Below, in pieces: positions 1 to 8,274 of a stretch of DNA of 51,819 nt. This DNA comes from Methanobrevibacter sp. GTDB taxonomy: Archaea; Methanobacteriota; Methanobacteria; Methanobacteriales; Methanobacteriaceae. Made by a program: the position numbers and the translations under genes. Within the stretch, counting starts at the first letter, position 1, and each line of letters starts with the position of its first letter. The notes beneath the pieces were generated by a model that saw only the letters and a program-made list of their open reading frames with translations, had not been told where the DNA came from and searched no databases. Where the stretch lies: NCBI RefSeq assembly GCF_017447225.1, contig NZ_JAFSNZ010000036.1:1-51819 (forward strand), in the 5' to 3' direction.

Positions 1-91
1 AACTTCTATTATAATGATTATATTGATTTTTCAAAATATTATGAATTTAGTGCATGTATATGAGATTGCCAATATATCAATAAAAATTACA

Positions 92-553
92 TTAAAATAA
101 GCCCGAAATCAAGGTTAAATTTAAATAGTGGACAACACCATTATCTTCAATCCAATTAGTTACATTGTTCAGCAATTTTTTTGAACGAAGTCCAATTAGT
201 CTTTTACAGGCCAATAATATAAATGGTGCTAGAATAATCATCACCAAGGCATGTGCAATTTCAATTGATGTTAAATTCTGATAAAAATCAACAAAACATG
301 ATAATGTAAGCAATTGTGAGGTTACAGCTGCCAAAAATAGCAGAATAAAATTTTCCAGATCAAACAATCTGAACAATTGAAAAATTTTTTTAAAGTTAAA
401 TGCCTGGAAAAAAGATCCCCTGTGCTGATACCTGTTGAGAAGGGCTGTGATTAATATTGCATATACTGCGATAAATAATGCGAAAAACACCGCAGCCAAT
501 AAGATATTATCAGACAAATGAATTTTACCCAAATGGAATAAATATGTAAGCAA
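92..553 (-). CDS. Hypothetical integral membrane protein
   Basis: About 153 residues with several hydrophobic segments (roughly residues 15-40, 65-90 and 98-115) separated by a basic loop, so it is a multi-pass membrane protein. I do not recognise the family. The start is doubtful: the only usable codon is a TTG at 551-553 without a Shine-Dalgarno sequence, while the open frame continues upstream to a stop at 587-589 and encodes more hydrophobic residues without ATG or GTG. That upstream stretch overlaps the end of the M24 peptidase gene. It could be downstream of that gene in one transcript, or a remnant that has lost its start. Confidence 0.5.
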   Translation of the reverse strand: MLTYLFHLGKIHLSDNILLAAVFFALFIAVYAILITALLNRYQHRGSFFQAFNFKKIFQLFRLFDLENFILLFLAAVTSQLLTLSCFVDFYQNLTSIEIAHALVMIILAPFILLACKRLIGLRSKKLLNNVTNWIEDNGVVHYLNLTLISGLF

Positions 554-573
554 AATACCATAAATTGCAACAG

Positions 574-1575
574 TTATAACGGCAAATTACCGATAATCCT
601 TCCTTTATTTTCAATAGCTATCGTGTCTTCTATACGAACCCCGAATTTCCCTTCCAGGTATATTCCCGGTTCAACCGTAATGACCATTCCTTTTTCAATG
701 ATTGTCTTATCCCTTAAAGAAAATCCTGGAGTTTCATGAATATCCAAACCCAGACTATGACCTGTTGAATGAATGAACCTGTCGCCATAGCCATATTCAG
801 TGATAATGTCTCTTGAAACTTTATCTATTTCACAGCATTTTAATCCTGGCTTTATTGCCTTGATTGCTTTATCATGAGCTTCACGAACGATATCAAATAT
901 CTCATACTGCTTTTCAGTGTAAACTATTGTCCTTGTATTGTCTGAACAGTATCCATTGAATTTAGCTCCCCAGTCAACAAGTATTGGAGTTTCCAAGGGT
1001 TTAGACTGCGGAATTGCATGAGGCAGGCTTGTATTGGCTCCACTCACCAAAATAGTGTCAAAGGATTCGCCTGATGCTCCGTTTTCAATCATCAGCCTGA
1101 CCAGATCAAATGCCAGAACATCTTCATTTTCACTTCTTGAAGCAACATCCAACTCTTTAAAAGCAGTCTGTGCAATTTCTGTTGCCTTTTCAATGTTTTC
1201 AATCTCTGAATAATCTTTAATCATCCTTTGTTTATCAATATAATTTTTTGAAGTAATTTCAAAATCGTCCCTGAACTTTTCATAGTAACTGTAAACAAGA
1301 CTTGGCTCGATGGCCAGATTTTTTATGCCTTCCTTTTTCATATCATCAATCATTATTTCAAATTTTTCGTATTCACGAACTTCGATTGACGAATCCCTTT
1401 TTGCGATTTCCATATCCATTTGTGAGGCATAAATTATCGGATTTTCCTTAATGATACAGAAAGCAAAACTGGTAGGTTTATAATTGGAAATATATTGAAT
1501 ATTTGTAAATTGTGTTAATAAGTAAGCCTGAATATTATCTTTTTCCATATCTTTTAGAATATTTTTTATGTGCAT
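574..1575 (-). CDS. M24 family metallopeptidase (Xaa-Pro aminopeptidase type)
   Basis: Predicted cytoplasmic dimetal aminopeptidase with the pita-bread fold, removing N-terminal residues before proline. The C-terminal half has all metal-ligand motifs: the two aspartates in DWGAKF and CSDNTRT, the histidine in HSTGHSLGLD, the glutamate in TVEPGIY and the last glutamate in GVRIEDT. The N-terminal creatinase-like domain is also present. I chose the ATG at 1573-1575 (333 residues) rather than an upstream one at 1677, because the longer form would add a non-conserved stretch reading through the promoter and into the divergent gene. The TATA box at 1596-1608 is about 27 bases upstream, so the message is probably leaderless. 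Confidence 0.88.
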   Translation of the reverse strand: MHIKNILKDMEKDNIQAYLLTQFTNIQYISNYKPTSFAFCIIKENPIIYASQMDMEIAKRDSSIEVREYEKFEIMIDDMKKEGIKNLAIEPSLVYSYYEKFRDDFEITSKNYIDKQRMIKDYSEIENIEKATEIAQTAFKELDVASRSENEDVLAFDLVRLMIENGASGESFDTILVSGANTSLPHAIPQSKPLETPILVDWGAKFNGYCSDNTRTIVYTEKQYEIFDIVREAHDKAIKAIKPGLKCCEIDKVSRDIITEYGYGDRFIHSTGHSLGLDIHETPGFSLRDKTIIEKGMVITVEPGIYLEGKFGVRIEDTIAIENKGRIIGNLPL

Positions 1576-1595
1576 AGTTAAATATTTAGAAAAAA

Positions 1596-1608
1596 CTTTT
1601 ATATATAG
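1596..1608. promoter_or_regulatory. Shared TATA box for two divergent genes
   Basis: The sequence CTTTTATATATAG lies in the 52-base gap between the M24 peptidase (start 1575) and the M50 protease (start 1628). It reads as a TATA element on both strands, and its centre is about 26-27 bases from each start codon. No second TATA-like box and no Shine-Dalgarno sequence is visible before either start. The inference is one nearly symmetrical box directing two leaderless transcripts. Confidence 0.6.
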
Positions 1609-1627
1609 AATTAGATATTTTAAAACT

Positions 1628-2272
1628 ATGTTTAAAGTTACAACAAGTGAAATAAGAGATTTGATTATTGCATTCATTTTTATTTCCCTAAGTTTCTCAA
1701 TCCTTTATTCAGGCCGTAATTTTGCTGCATTACAGCAAATATTTCCAATAGTAATGATTGGATTAGGTTTAGGATTTATATTGCATGAATTAGGACATAA
1801 ATTCACTTCCATGCATTATGGTTATTGGGCCGAATTCAAGTTATGGCCTGCAGGATTGATATTCGCATTGGTATCATCATTTTTCGGCTTTGTTTTTGCG
1901 GCTCCAGGTGCAGTGTATACTTATGCCGGAAACTACTTGGATGACAAGACCAATGGAATCATATCCCTTGCAGGACCTGTTGTTAATATAGCGCTTGCAT
2001 TAGTCTTTCTGTTTATTGCTGCTGCAGTTTATCCAAGCGCATTTTATGATGCAACAATGCAGTTCGTATTCATTGTATGTTCTCTAGGTTTTTCCACAAA
2101 CAGTTATTTGGCTGTTTTCAACTTAATTCCAGTTTGGAATTTAGATGGATCAAAAGTACTCAGATGGAATATTGGTATTTGGCTAATTACTATTGCTATT
2201 GCAGGCATCATGACATTTATGTCAATGACAATGGGTGTTGAAAGTATAGTTAGAATTTTAATAGGATTTTAA
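1628..2272 (+). CDS. M50 family site-2-type membrane metalloprotease
   Basis: Integral membrane zinc protease of about 214 residues. The zinc motif HELGH is at residues 53-57 inside a membrane segment, and the second M50 motif, NLDG, is near residue 193. There are about six hydrophobic segments and no PDZ domain, as in short archaeal S2P homologues that cut substrates within the membrane. I chose the ATG at 1628 because the upstream ATG at 1568 would read through the TATA box. Its stop is one base before the ycaO start, so it may be co-transcribed with the thioamidation genes, though no functional link is known to me. Confidence 0.85.
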   Translation: MFKVTTSEIRDLIIAFIFISLSFSILYSGRNFAALQQIFPIVMIGLGLGFILHELGHKFTSMHYGYWAEFKLWPAGLIFALVSSFFGFVFAAPGAVYTYAGNYLDDKTNGIISLAGPVVNIALALVFLFIAAAVYPSAFYDATMQFVFIVCSLGFSTNSYLAVFNLIPVWNLDGSKVLRWNIGIWLITIAIAGIMTFMSMTMGVESIVRILIGF

Positions 2273-2273
2273 A

Positions 2274-3476
2274 ATGACATCAAAAGAGATTAAATATTTT
2301 AAAGGAACTCACAGGATAATTCCTCCAAGCGAAACTATTGCAAACAATGAAGATAAATGCAAGACTGCAGGAATTACCCGTATTACCGAGATTACACATT
2401 TGGACAGGATTGGCCTGCCCGTCTTTTCAGCAATCAGGCCAACATCACAGGAAGGGTCAATAAGCATTTATGGTGGGAAAGGAATAAGTGTGGAACATGC
2501 CAAGGCCTCAGCCATGATGGAAGGTTTTGAAAGATATTCTGCAGAAAGACAGGATGATGAAACAGTATTTGAAACCTTGAGAGATATTTCTTCAGAAAAT
2601 GTTATCAATCCGAAATCCCTGAATTTACCGAAGGAATTTGAAAAAAAGGATGTTGATGACATTACACTTGAATGGAGTGTGTGTCATGATCTGATTAGTG
2701 GTGAAGACTTTTATGTTCCTTCAAATGCAATTTTTCACCCATATGATTTGGAGAATAATTCCGCTTTAAGCTTATTCAAATCAAACACCAATGGTCTTGC
2801 TTCTGGAAACAGTAAAGAGGAAGCTATATTGCACGGAATGTTTGAGGTCATTGAAAGGGATGCGTGGAGCATATTTGAGCTGACCCATAAGAATTCAAAA
2901 CAGATTGATTTAAACAGCATTGAAAGCGATGTTGTAAATGATGCTCTTTTAAAATTCAGCGATAATGAAATAAACATTAAATTAATGGATTTGACAGCAG
3001 ACATTAATGTACCGACAATAGCCGCATCTTCAGATGATACGCTGCTAAAAGATGCTGGACTTTTGACTTTGGGAATAGGAACTCATCTGGATCCTGAAGT
3101 TGCAATTTTAAGGGCATTGACAGAAGTGGCTCAAAGTCGGGCAACTCAAATTCATGGGGCTCGTGAAGATACAGTCAGGGCAGATTTTGCAAGAACCGCC
3201 GGTTATGAACGTATGAAAAGAATCAATAAACATTACTTCCAAGAAGAAGAAAATAAAATTAACTTAAGCGACATTGAAAATAGAAGCACTGACTCGATTA
3301 CAAAAGATATTGATATTGTTCTGGACGAACTGAAAGCAAATGAAATAGAGCATGTCCTGTATTACGATTTGACACGCCCAGAACTTGATGTTAATGTTGT
3401 ACGTGTTGTTATCCCGACCATGGAAGTTTATTCAATCGATCAAAGCCGTGCCGGATATAGATTTTTAAGAGTATGA
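2274..3476 (+). CDS. ycaO: YcaO-type McrA glycine thioamidation enzyme
   Basis: 400-residue YcaO family protein matching the methanogen group once called methanogenesis marker protein 1. In methanogens YcaO uses ATP to activate a peptide backbone, and with TfuA it converts a glycine of McrA, the catalytic subunit of methyl-coenzyme M reductase, to thioglycine. The conserved N-terminal part (RITEITHLDRIGLPVF), the glutamate-rich helix EGFERYSAE and the central FEVIERDAWS block are present, as is a proline-containing segment near the end. It is followed after 4 bases by tfuA and then by a LarE-like sulfurtransferase, which supports the assignment and suggests a local sulfur supply. Confidence 0.93.
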   Translation: MTSKEIKYFKGTHRIIPPSETIANNEDKCKTAGITRITEITHLDRIGLPVFSAIRPTSQEGSISIYGGKGISVEHAKASAMMEGFERYSAERQDDETVFETLRDISSENVINPKSLNLPKEFEKKDVDDITLEWSVCHDLISGEDFYVPSNAIFHPYDLENNSALSLFKSNTNGLASGNSKEEAILHGMFEVIERDAWSIFELTHKNSKQIDLNSIESDVVNDALLKFSDNEINIKLMDLTADINVPTIAASSDDTLLKDAGLLTLGIGTHLDPEVAILRALTEVAQSRATQIHGAREDTVRADFARTAGYERMKRINKHYFQEEENKINLSDIENRSTDSITKDIDIVLDELKANEIEHVLYYDLTRPELDVNVVRVVIPTMEVYSIDQSRAGYRFLRV

Positions 3477-3480
3477 TTTT

Positions 3481-4134
3481 ATGGTTAAAATTATAATTTA
3501 CTGCGGATTATCCGTACCATATGATGAAGCAAAAGAAATTCTGGACTCCCATGATGATGTGGAAGTCATTTACAAAAGGCCAATTAAAAGAGGAGATTTG
3601 GGAGTTGACATAAAAGAAAACCCAGATATTATCGGCATTATTGATGGAGTATTTCACCAGAATTCATCTGTTGGCCACAAGGAGCTTTTAAAGGTCATTG
3701 ACAGTGGAGTCATGGTTGTTGGTGCATCAAGCATGGGGGCCTTGAGAGCATCAGAGCTTGATTCACTTGGAATGATTGGTATCGGATATGTTTATGAGCA
3801 GTATGCCACAGGAAAAGTCGCATCAGATGATGACGTGGCAGTTATGCTTGACAGCGAAACACTTGAAAGCTTATCCGAACCCTTGATTAATATGGATTAT
3901 GTTTTTACCAATGCAGTGAAAGAAAACATCATTTCACAAAGCCAAAAAGAGGAATTGATTCAAATTGCCAAATCAACTTTTTATCCAAAACGTAACTATG
4001 CACAAACATTGGCCAGTTCCAATTTAGATGATAATGTGAAATCCAAACTCATTGATTTTATCAGAACATCCCCTGATATTAAAAAAGAGGACGGTAAAGA
4101 GTTGCTCAGATATATTGCGGATATGGTGAAATGA
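3481..4134 (+). CDS. tfuA: TfuA-like partner of YcaO (McrA thioamidation)
   Basis: 217-residue TfuA family protein. TfuA homologues always sit near YcaO in methanogens and are thought to deliver or activate sulfide for backbone thioamidation. The TfuA core is recognisable: IIDGVFHQNSSVGHKELL, then the VVGASSMGALRASEL segment and the acidic VASDDDVAVM stretch. It follows ycaO after 4 bases, and its stop overlaps the start of the next gene in an ATGA (4131-4134). This is a translationally coupled three-gene unit. Confidence 0.92.
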   Translation: MVKIIIYCGLSVPYDEAKEILDSHDDVEVIYKRPIKRGDLGVDIKENPDIIGIIDGVFHQNSSVGHKELLKVIDSGVMVVGASSMGALRASELDSLGMIGIGYVYEQYATGKVASDDDVAVMLDSETLESLSEPLINMDYVFTNAVKENIISQSQKEELIQIAKSTFYPKRNYAQTLASSNLDDNVKSKLIDFIRTSPDIKKEDGKELLRYIADMVK

Positions 4135-5141
4135 AACTAGAAGAAAAGATTAATACTGTTGAAAAGATTTTAAAAGACAAAAAAGTAGCTGTCGGATTTT
4201 CCGGAGGTGCAGACAGCACTTTAATCACATATCTTGCATCAAAAGTAAGCAGTGATGTTTTGGCAATAACCATTGACAATCACTTATTTCAGGACAATTT
4301 CTTAAATCACACAAAAGATATGGCATCAAAATTTAAGGTAAAGCACCACATAATCGATTTAAACTTCTATGATAATGAAGATTTCTTGAAAAACTTACCT
4401 GACAGATGTCATTCATGCAGAAATATGATGTATTCAAAAATAAAAGAGTATGCTGAGGATAATGGCTTTGACTACATCTGTGATGGAAATAACATTAGCG
4501 ATCTGGTTGTAGACAGACCAGGGATATTAATCACATATGCAATGGATTTCAAAACACCATTAATTGAAGCCAAATTAACTTCAAAAGAAATTCATGAATA
4601 TCTGAATATAAACAATATCAAATATTCAAAATCAACCACATGCCTTGCAACAAGAATCAAAACCAATACTCCAATCACATCAGACAGGATTGATAAAATC
4701 CTGAAAAGTGAAAATTATCTTTCAAAAATAACCGGGAGTGAATTGGTCAAAGTTAGGGATTTTAATGAAATTGGTATATGTGAAGTAGAAGATATTTCAA
4801 AAATTGCAAAGATGAATTCATTAAATGAAATTAATGATAAATTAAAATCATATGGATATGAAAAAGTCTGCTTAAATTTGTCATCAATTGATGATAATGA
4901 GGAGATAATTATCGACTATGCAAATAATGGATTTTCATACCAACTGCCATTTACAGTAAACATCGAAAATACAAAAAAAGTTCTTGGAAAAAAAATAATC
5001 TGTGAAAATTCAGAAAAAATAGAATTGGAAAAAATATGCATAAATAAAAATGGTATGATTGAAGGCCATAATTATGAAGATTATGATGAAGCACTATTAG
5101 ATTTTATGGACATATTGCCTCAAATCAGAAGAAATATCTAA
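4131..5141 (+). CDS. LarE-like PP-loop sulfurtransferase
   Basis: 336-residue PP-loop ATP pyrophosphatase of the LarE family. LarE donates sulfur to the nickel-pincer cofactor of lactate racemase, either sacrificially from a cysteine or through an iron-sulfur cluster. The PP-loop SGGADS is at residues 24-29. Cysteines 93 and 96 (CHSCR) and 171 (in STTCLATR, the position of the LarE sulfur-donor cysteine) could hold a [4Fe-4S] cluster, as proposed for some LarE proteins; this is inference. Residues from about 240 on form an extension beyond the roughly 275 residues of classical LarE. No larB or larC is nearby. The ATGA overlap with tfuA suggests it supplies sulfur for McrA thioglycine. Confidence 0.82.
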   Translation: MKLEEKINTVEKILKDKKVAVGFSGGADSTLITYLASKVSSDVLAITIDNHLFQDNFLNHTKDMASKFKVKHHIIDLNFYDNEDFLKNLPDRCHSCRNMMYSKIKEYAEDNGFDYICDGNNISDLVVDRPGILITYAMDFKTPLIEAKLTSKEIHEYLNINNIKYSKSTTCLATRIKTNTPITSDRIDKILKSENYLSKITGSELVKVRDFNEIGICEVEDISKIAKMNSLNEINDKLKSYGYEKVCLNLSSIDDNEEIIIDYANNGFSYQLPFTVNIENTKKVLGKKIICENSEKIELEKICINKNGMIEGHNYEDYDEALLDFMDILPQIRRNI

Positions 5142-5142
5142 A

Positions 5143-5607
5143 CTACTTATTTTTCATTTCCATATATTTCTTTAAGACAATGTCCGGAGTTTCAATAACT
5201 TTATTATAAGTCTCATTGAATGGAGTCTTTTCATCATCACTTTCTGATGAGTTTCTAAGGCCGTTTAAAAATAATGTTTTGCCATCAATCTTAAATCCGA
5301 TATCATCGGCTTCGACTTCAATTAGGTTGATTTCGATTTGAGAAGCTCTTTCCAAATCATCATCAGAGGTAACTTCATATTTTAGCTTTAAAGTTTTGTG
5401 GGGAGTTAGTTCATTAATAGTTCTTTTAATAACAGATTCAAAAAGTTCCAGGAACTTGACTACAGGAGGTAAGTCATTTGCCCACCAATACGCTAGAACA
5501 GAGTTCAGGACGATATGATGTTCCACATATTCATCTCTCCATCTGGCTCTAACGCCTACGGAACTGTCATCAACAATTTTAATAACTAAAACTGGACTAA
5601 CCGCCAT
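5143..5607 (-). CDS. Hypothetical protein downstream of CBS-domain gene
   Basis: 154-residue soluble protein that I do not recognise. It has mixed alpha/beta character, an acidic C-terminal half and no signal peptide, membrane segment or cysteine cluster. Its ATG at 5605-5607 is preceded by GTGAT, a plausible ribosome binding site. It follows the four-CBS gene after 10 bases and probably ends the Usp-CBS-unknown operon, which hints at a role in the same energy- or stress-sensing circuit. It ends two bases from the convergent larE-like gene. Confidence 0.65.
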   Translation of the reverse strand: MAVSPVLVIKIVDDSSVGVRARWRDEYVEHHIVLNSVLAYWWANDLPPVVKFLELFESVIKRTINELTPHKTLKLKYEVTSDDDLERASQIEINLIEVEADDIGFKIDGKTLFLNGLRNSSESDDEKTPFNETYNKVIETPDIVLKKYMEMKNK

Positions 5608-5617
5608 CTTATCACAG

Positions 5618-6457
5618 TTATTCTACTAAAGCTTTAATTAAGTCACTAGCTCTTACAAGACCAACTAAGTCTCCTTCAACACCAATAACTGGAATTTGCT
5701 CAATATGTAATGTTTTCATTTTTTTAGCACAATCTGAAACTTTTGTTTTAGAATTAGCTACTTCAACATTACCGACAGCAACATCACTGACAACTTTATC
5801 AGTGAATTTTAAATGATTCTTTTCAATGTATAATACGGAAGTACTGTCCCAAGACCATTTGTCTCCTTCAGTACCAACAGTGGAACTGTGTTCACTTCTT
5901 TCGGAAATAATTTCACTTTCAGCAATGAAATCAGTTTCAGTTAAGATTCCGGACAATTGAGCATCATCATTTAATGCCAAGATTGATTTGAGTCCAAATT
6001 GCTTCATGGATTCAAATGCAACATTCAATGGAGTTTTTTCCCATGTTGTAGGAACAGTAGTAATCATATAATTTTCAACAGCATCATCAATTTCAAGTTT
6101 AGTTAAAGCTTGAGATACTAAATCAAATGAAGTGATTATTCCAACTAATTCACCATCATCATTAACAACAGGAACTCTTCTTACATCATTTTCAATCATT
6201 CTTTTAGCAACATCAGTTACATCCTCATCAGGACTGGCTGTAATAAGATTCCTACTCATTAACATAGCAATTTGTTCTTCATCAGGATTATTAATTAAAT
6301 CAGAACGGGTTACAACACCAACTAATCTGTTATCGTCTTCTTTAACAACAGGAAGAACTGCTTTATTTTCTTTTCTCATTAAGTCTAAAACTTTTTCTCT
6401 GCTTCCAGGAACGGAAACACTAACAACCTTTTTAGACATTACTCTTTTAACTAACAT
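5618..6457 (-). CDS. Four-CBS-domain protein
   Basis: 279-residue protein made almost entirely of four CBS domains (about residues 1-60, 65-125, 130-190 and 220-279). Each has the pattern of a variable helix, a valine-rich strand (VLPVV, VRRVPVV, IEQIPVI) and a closing GLV-S-DL or GIIT-FDL motif. CBS pairs bind adenosine nucleotides or SAM and act as energy sensors. No catalytic domain is attached, so it must act on a partner. I chose the ATG at 6455-6457 because AAGGTG lies just upstream; a longer frame to 6508 would start inside the promoter-proximal spacer and add a non-conserved hydrophobic stretch. It follows the Usp gene by 40 bases. Confidence 0.85.
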   Translation of the reverse strand: MLVKRVMSKKVVSVSVPGSREKVLDLMRKENKAVLPVVKEDDNRLVGVVTRSDLINNPDEEQIAMLMSRNLITASPDEDVTDVAKRMIENDVRRVPVVNDDGELVGIITSFDLVSQALTKLEIDDAVENYMITTVPTTWEKTPLNVAFESMKQFGLKSILALNDDAQLSGILTETDFIAESEIISERSEHSSTVGTEGDKWSWDSTSVLYIEKNHLKFTDKVVSDVAVGNVEVANSKTKVSDCAKKMKTLHIEQIPVIGVEGDLVGLVRASDLIKALVE

Positions 6458-6497
6458 TAAAAACACCTTAATAGTAAATATGTAAATAATTATTAAA

Positions 6498-6920
6498 TTA
6501 ATGTACAATTAATACAGGGCATTTAGCTGTGTGAACAACCTTTTCACTGACACTGCCCAAAATAAATCTATCAAAACCAGATTTACCAGAACTGCCTATA
6601 ACAATTAAATCGACATCCTCCTCAGAGGCCACATCCAATATAGATTTTGCAGGAGAACCCTCTTTGATAACTGGAGTTATTTTTACGTCTTCTTCATTCA
6701 TATCTTCAAACTGTTTAAGATCTTTTTCACAACGATCTTTTAATATTTCATTTAATTGTTCTACTTCATCGTTTAAGGAAATCCCATTAATAAAATTATT
6801 TTCTGATACACTCAATGCAATAATTTCAGCGCCAGTAACTTTTGCTAAAAATATGGCATGTAATTGTGCTTTTTTTGCAAATTCAGACCCATCTGTTGGG
6901 ACTAAAATCTTCTTGTACAT
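6498..6920 (-). CDS. Universal stress protein, UspA family
   Basis: 140-residue single-domain Usp. The N-terminus MYKKILVPTDGSE and the C-terminal nucleotide motif are typical: G-2X-G-9X-G(S) is satisfied by GSSGKSGFDRFILGS, then VVHTAKCPVLIV, so it is expected to bind ATP. The ATG at 6918-6920 has GGAGAT six bases upstream. It is the first gene of a unit with the four-CBS protein and an unknown protein. Both known families bind adenine nucleotides, so the operon may sense cellular energy status. Confidence 0.9.
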   Translation of the reverse strand: MYKKILVPTDGSEFAKKAQLHAIFLAKVTGAEIIALSVSENNFINGISLNDEVEQLNEILKDRCEKDLKQFEDMNEEDVKITPVIKEGSPAKSILDVASEEDVDLIVIGSSGKSGFDRFILGSVSEKVVHTAKCPVLIVH

Positions 6921-6962
6921 ATTTCCATCTCCAATAATATATGACTCTATATGTTCAATATA

Positions 6963-8105
6963 TTATTGGTTTATAATTTTATTAATAGTATATAATATAT
7001 TTTTTGTTTCTGAACGATTTATTACAGATAAATGAGGATTTTTAGAAAAACTTTCAATGACATTAAACTCTGCAATCTGGCCAATTTCAATATATGATTT
7101 GCCGAAATTAAAAGGACAGGCATTGGTAGTTGCCATTTTCAGAAGTTCACATGGATCTAAATAATCATTATATGTGACAGACATTAGTTTAAGCGTGAAT
7201 TCCAGTTCTCTGAACATATTTGGTGAGTTAATCATTACATTGTCAGTTCCCAAAATTGGCTTAATGCCTGTTTTCAACATTTCATTTAAAGGAGCAATTC
7301 CCACATTCAATGTGGCGTTGGCTCTGGGACAGACAACAACATTGGCATCGGAATTTTTTATCAAATTCAAATCATTGTTTTTAGGATTGGTGCAGTGAAC
7401 CAGCTGATTGAAGTTAGAATTGACACCTCGCTCAATTTCTGTCCTATTTAATTTGGCTAAAGAGTCAATTTGCGTAGACTCAGACTCGGCAACATGAATG
7501 GATGAAATCTTTCCTGCCTTTTTGCACTCTTCAACAATCAGATTTGCAACATCATCGCTAATCTCACCAAATCCACTTGGAGCAATACCGTCAGCTATTT
7601 TCAATAACTTGCGAATGGCTTTTCTAACTTCAGATAAATCCGGATCATCGCCATAGAAACTGTCGTCACGGCCGAGAATTATTGGAGTAATCGGAATGTC
7701 TTTTGAAGCCTTCCTTAAAAGTTTTACTCCGTTGATGCCCCCTTCACGATAATCAATGAAATGAGTAGTGCCTGATTTGACCATTTCCCACATAGTCCCT
7801 CTCATTGCTTCTATGACCGCTTCATCTTCAGCAGCAGCTAAAGCACGGTGTTTAACCCCATTAGGAGGCTTTACCATCTCACCTAAAGATAATCCATATC
7901 CTTCATCTTTAATTATTGAGTCACCAATATGAGTATGGCCGTTTAAAAAGGAAGGACATACTATTGCACCATCAACATCAATAATCCTGCCCTCATGGGC
8001 ATTTTGAGAAATTTCTATGATAATTCCATCATCAACAACAATATTGGCCTTGATTGGATTGAGATTCAGACCTCTTAAAATAATTCCGTTAGCTACAGTA
8101 AACAT
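6963..8105 (-). CDS. Amidohydrolase superfamily protein (ATZ/TRZ-like deaminase)
   Basis: 380-residue metal-dependent hydrolase. It has the complete mononuclear-metal signature: H57 and H59 (NGHTHIGD), H204 and E207 (HVAESE), H237 (LVHCTN) and D288 (LGTDN). This fits the cytosine deaminase, MTA/SAH deaminase and chlorohydrolase group, acting on a nucleobase, nucleoside or related amidine. Shorter than MtaD/SsnA proteins (about 430), it lacks an obvious substrate-specific motif, so I leave the substrate open. It ends 43 bases before the Usp start and could contribute to the same message. Confidence 0.82.
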   Translation of the reverse strand: MFTVANGIILRGLNLNPIKANIVVDDGIIIEISQNAHEGRIIDVDGAIVCPSFLNGHTHIGDSIIKDEGYGLSLGEMVKPPNGVKHRALAAAEDEAVIEAMRGTMWEMVKSGTTHFIDYREGGINGVKLLRKASKDIPITPIILGRDDSFYGDDPDLSEVRKAIRKLLKIADGIAPSGFGEISDDVANLIVEECKKAGKISSIHVAESESTQIDSLAKLNRTEIERGVNSNFNQLVHCTNPKNNDLNLIKNSDANVVVCPRANATLNVGIAPLNEMLKTGIKPILGTDNVMINSPNMFRELEFTLKLMSVTYNDYLDPCELLKMATTNACPFNFGKSYIEIGQIAEFNVIESFSKNPHLSVINRSETKNILYTINKIINQ

Positions 8106-8247
8106 TAAAAAAAAGTTTCTAATAAATAATACTTATAATTTTTCTTTGAAAATTTATGTAAAAACTAAAATCACCAACAATCAAATAAGTTTTTAAAACT
8201 TCTTTTTCTTTTTTATAAATCCTCAATTAAAAATTTATTAGATACTA

Positions 8248-8258
8248 ACTATATACTA
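8248..8258 (+). promoter_or_regulatory. TATA box of the zinc-ribbon gene
   Basis: ACTATATACTA lies about 22-28 bases before two candidate start codons (8275 and 8281). No ribosome binding site separates it from them, so the transcript is probably leaderless. The spacing slightly favours the second ATG. Confidence 0.45.
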
Positions 8259-8274
8259 TAATCATACCAAATTT

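Noticed and set aside
1568-1627. N-terminal extension of the M50 protease
   Set aside because: It would translate the TATA box, and the conserved protein starts at 1628.
4131-5141. LarE-like gene as part of lactate racemase maturation
   Set aside because: No larA, larB or larC is next to it, and it is coupled to the McrA thioamidation genes; a second role cannot be excluded.
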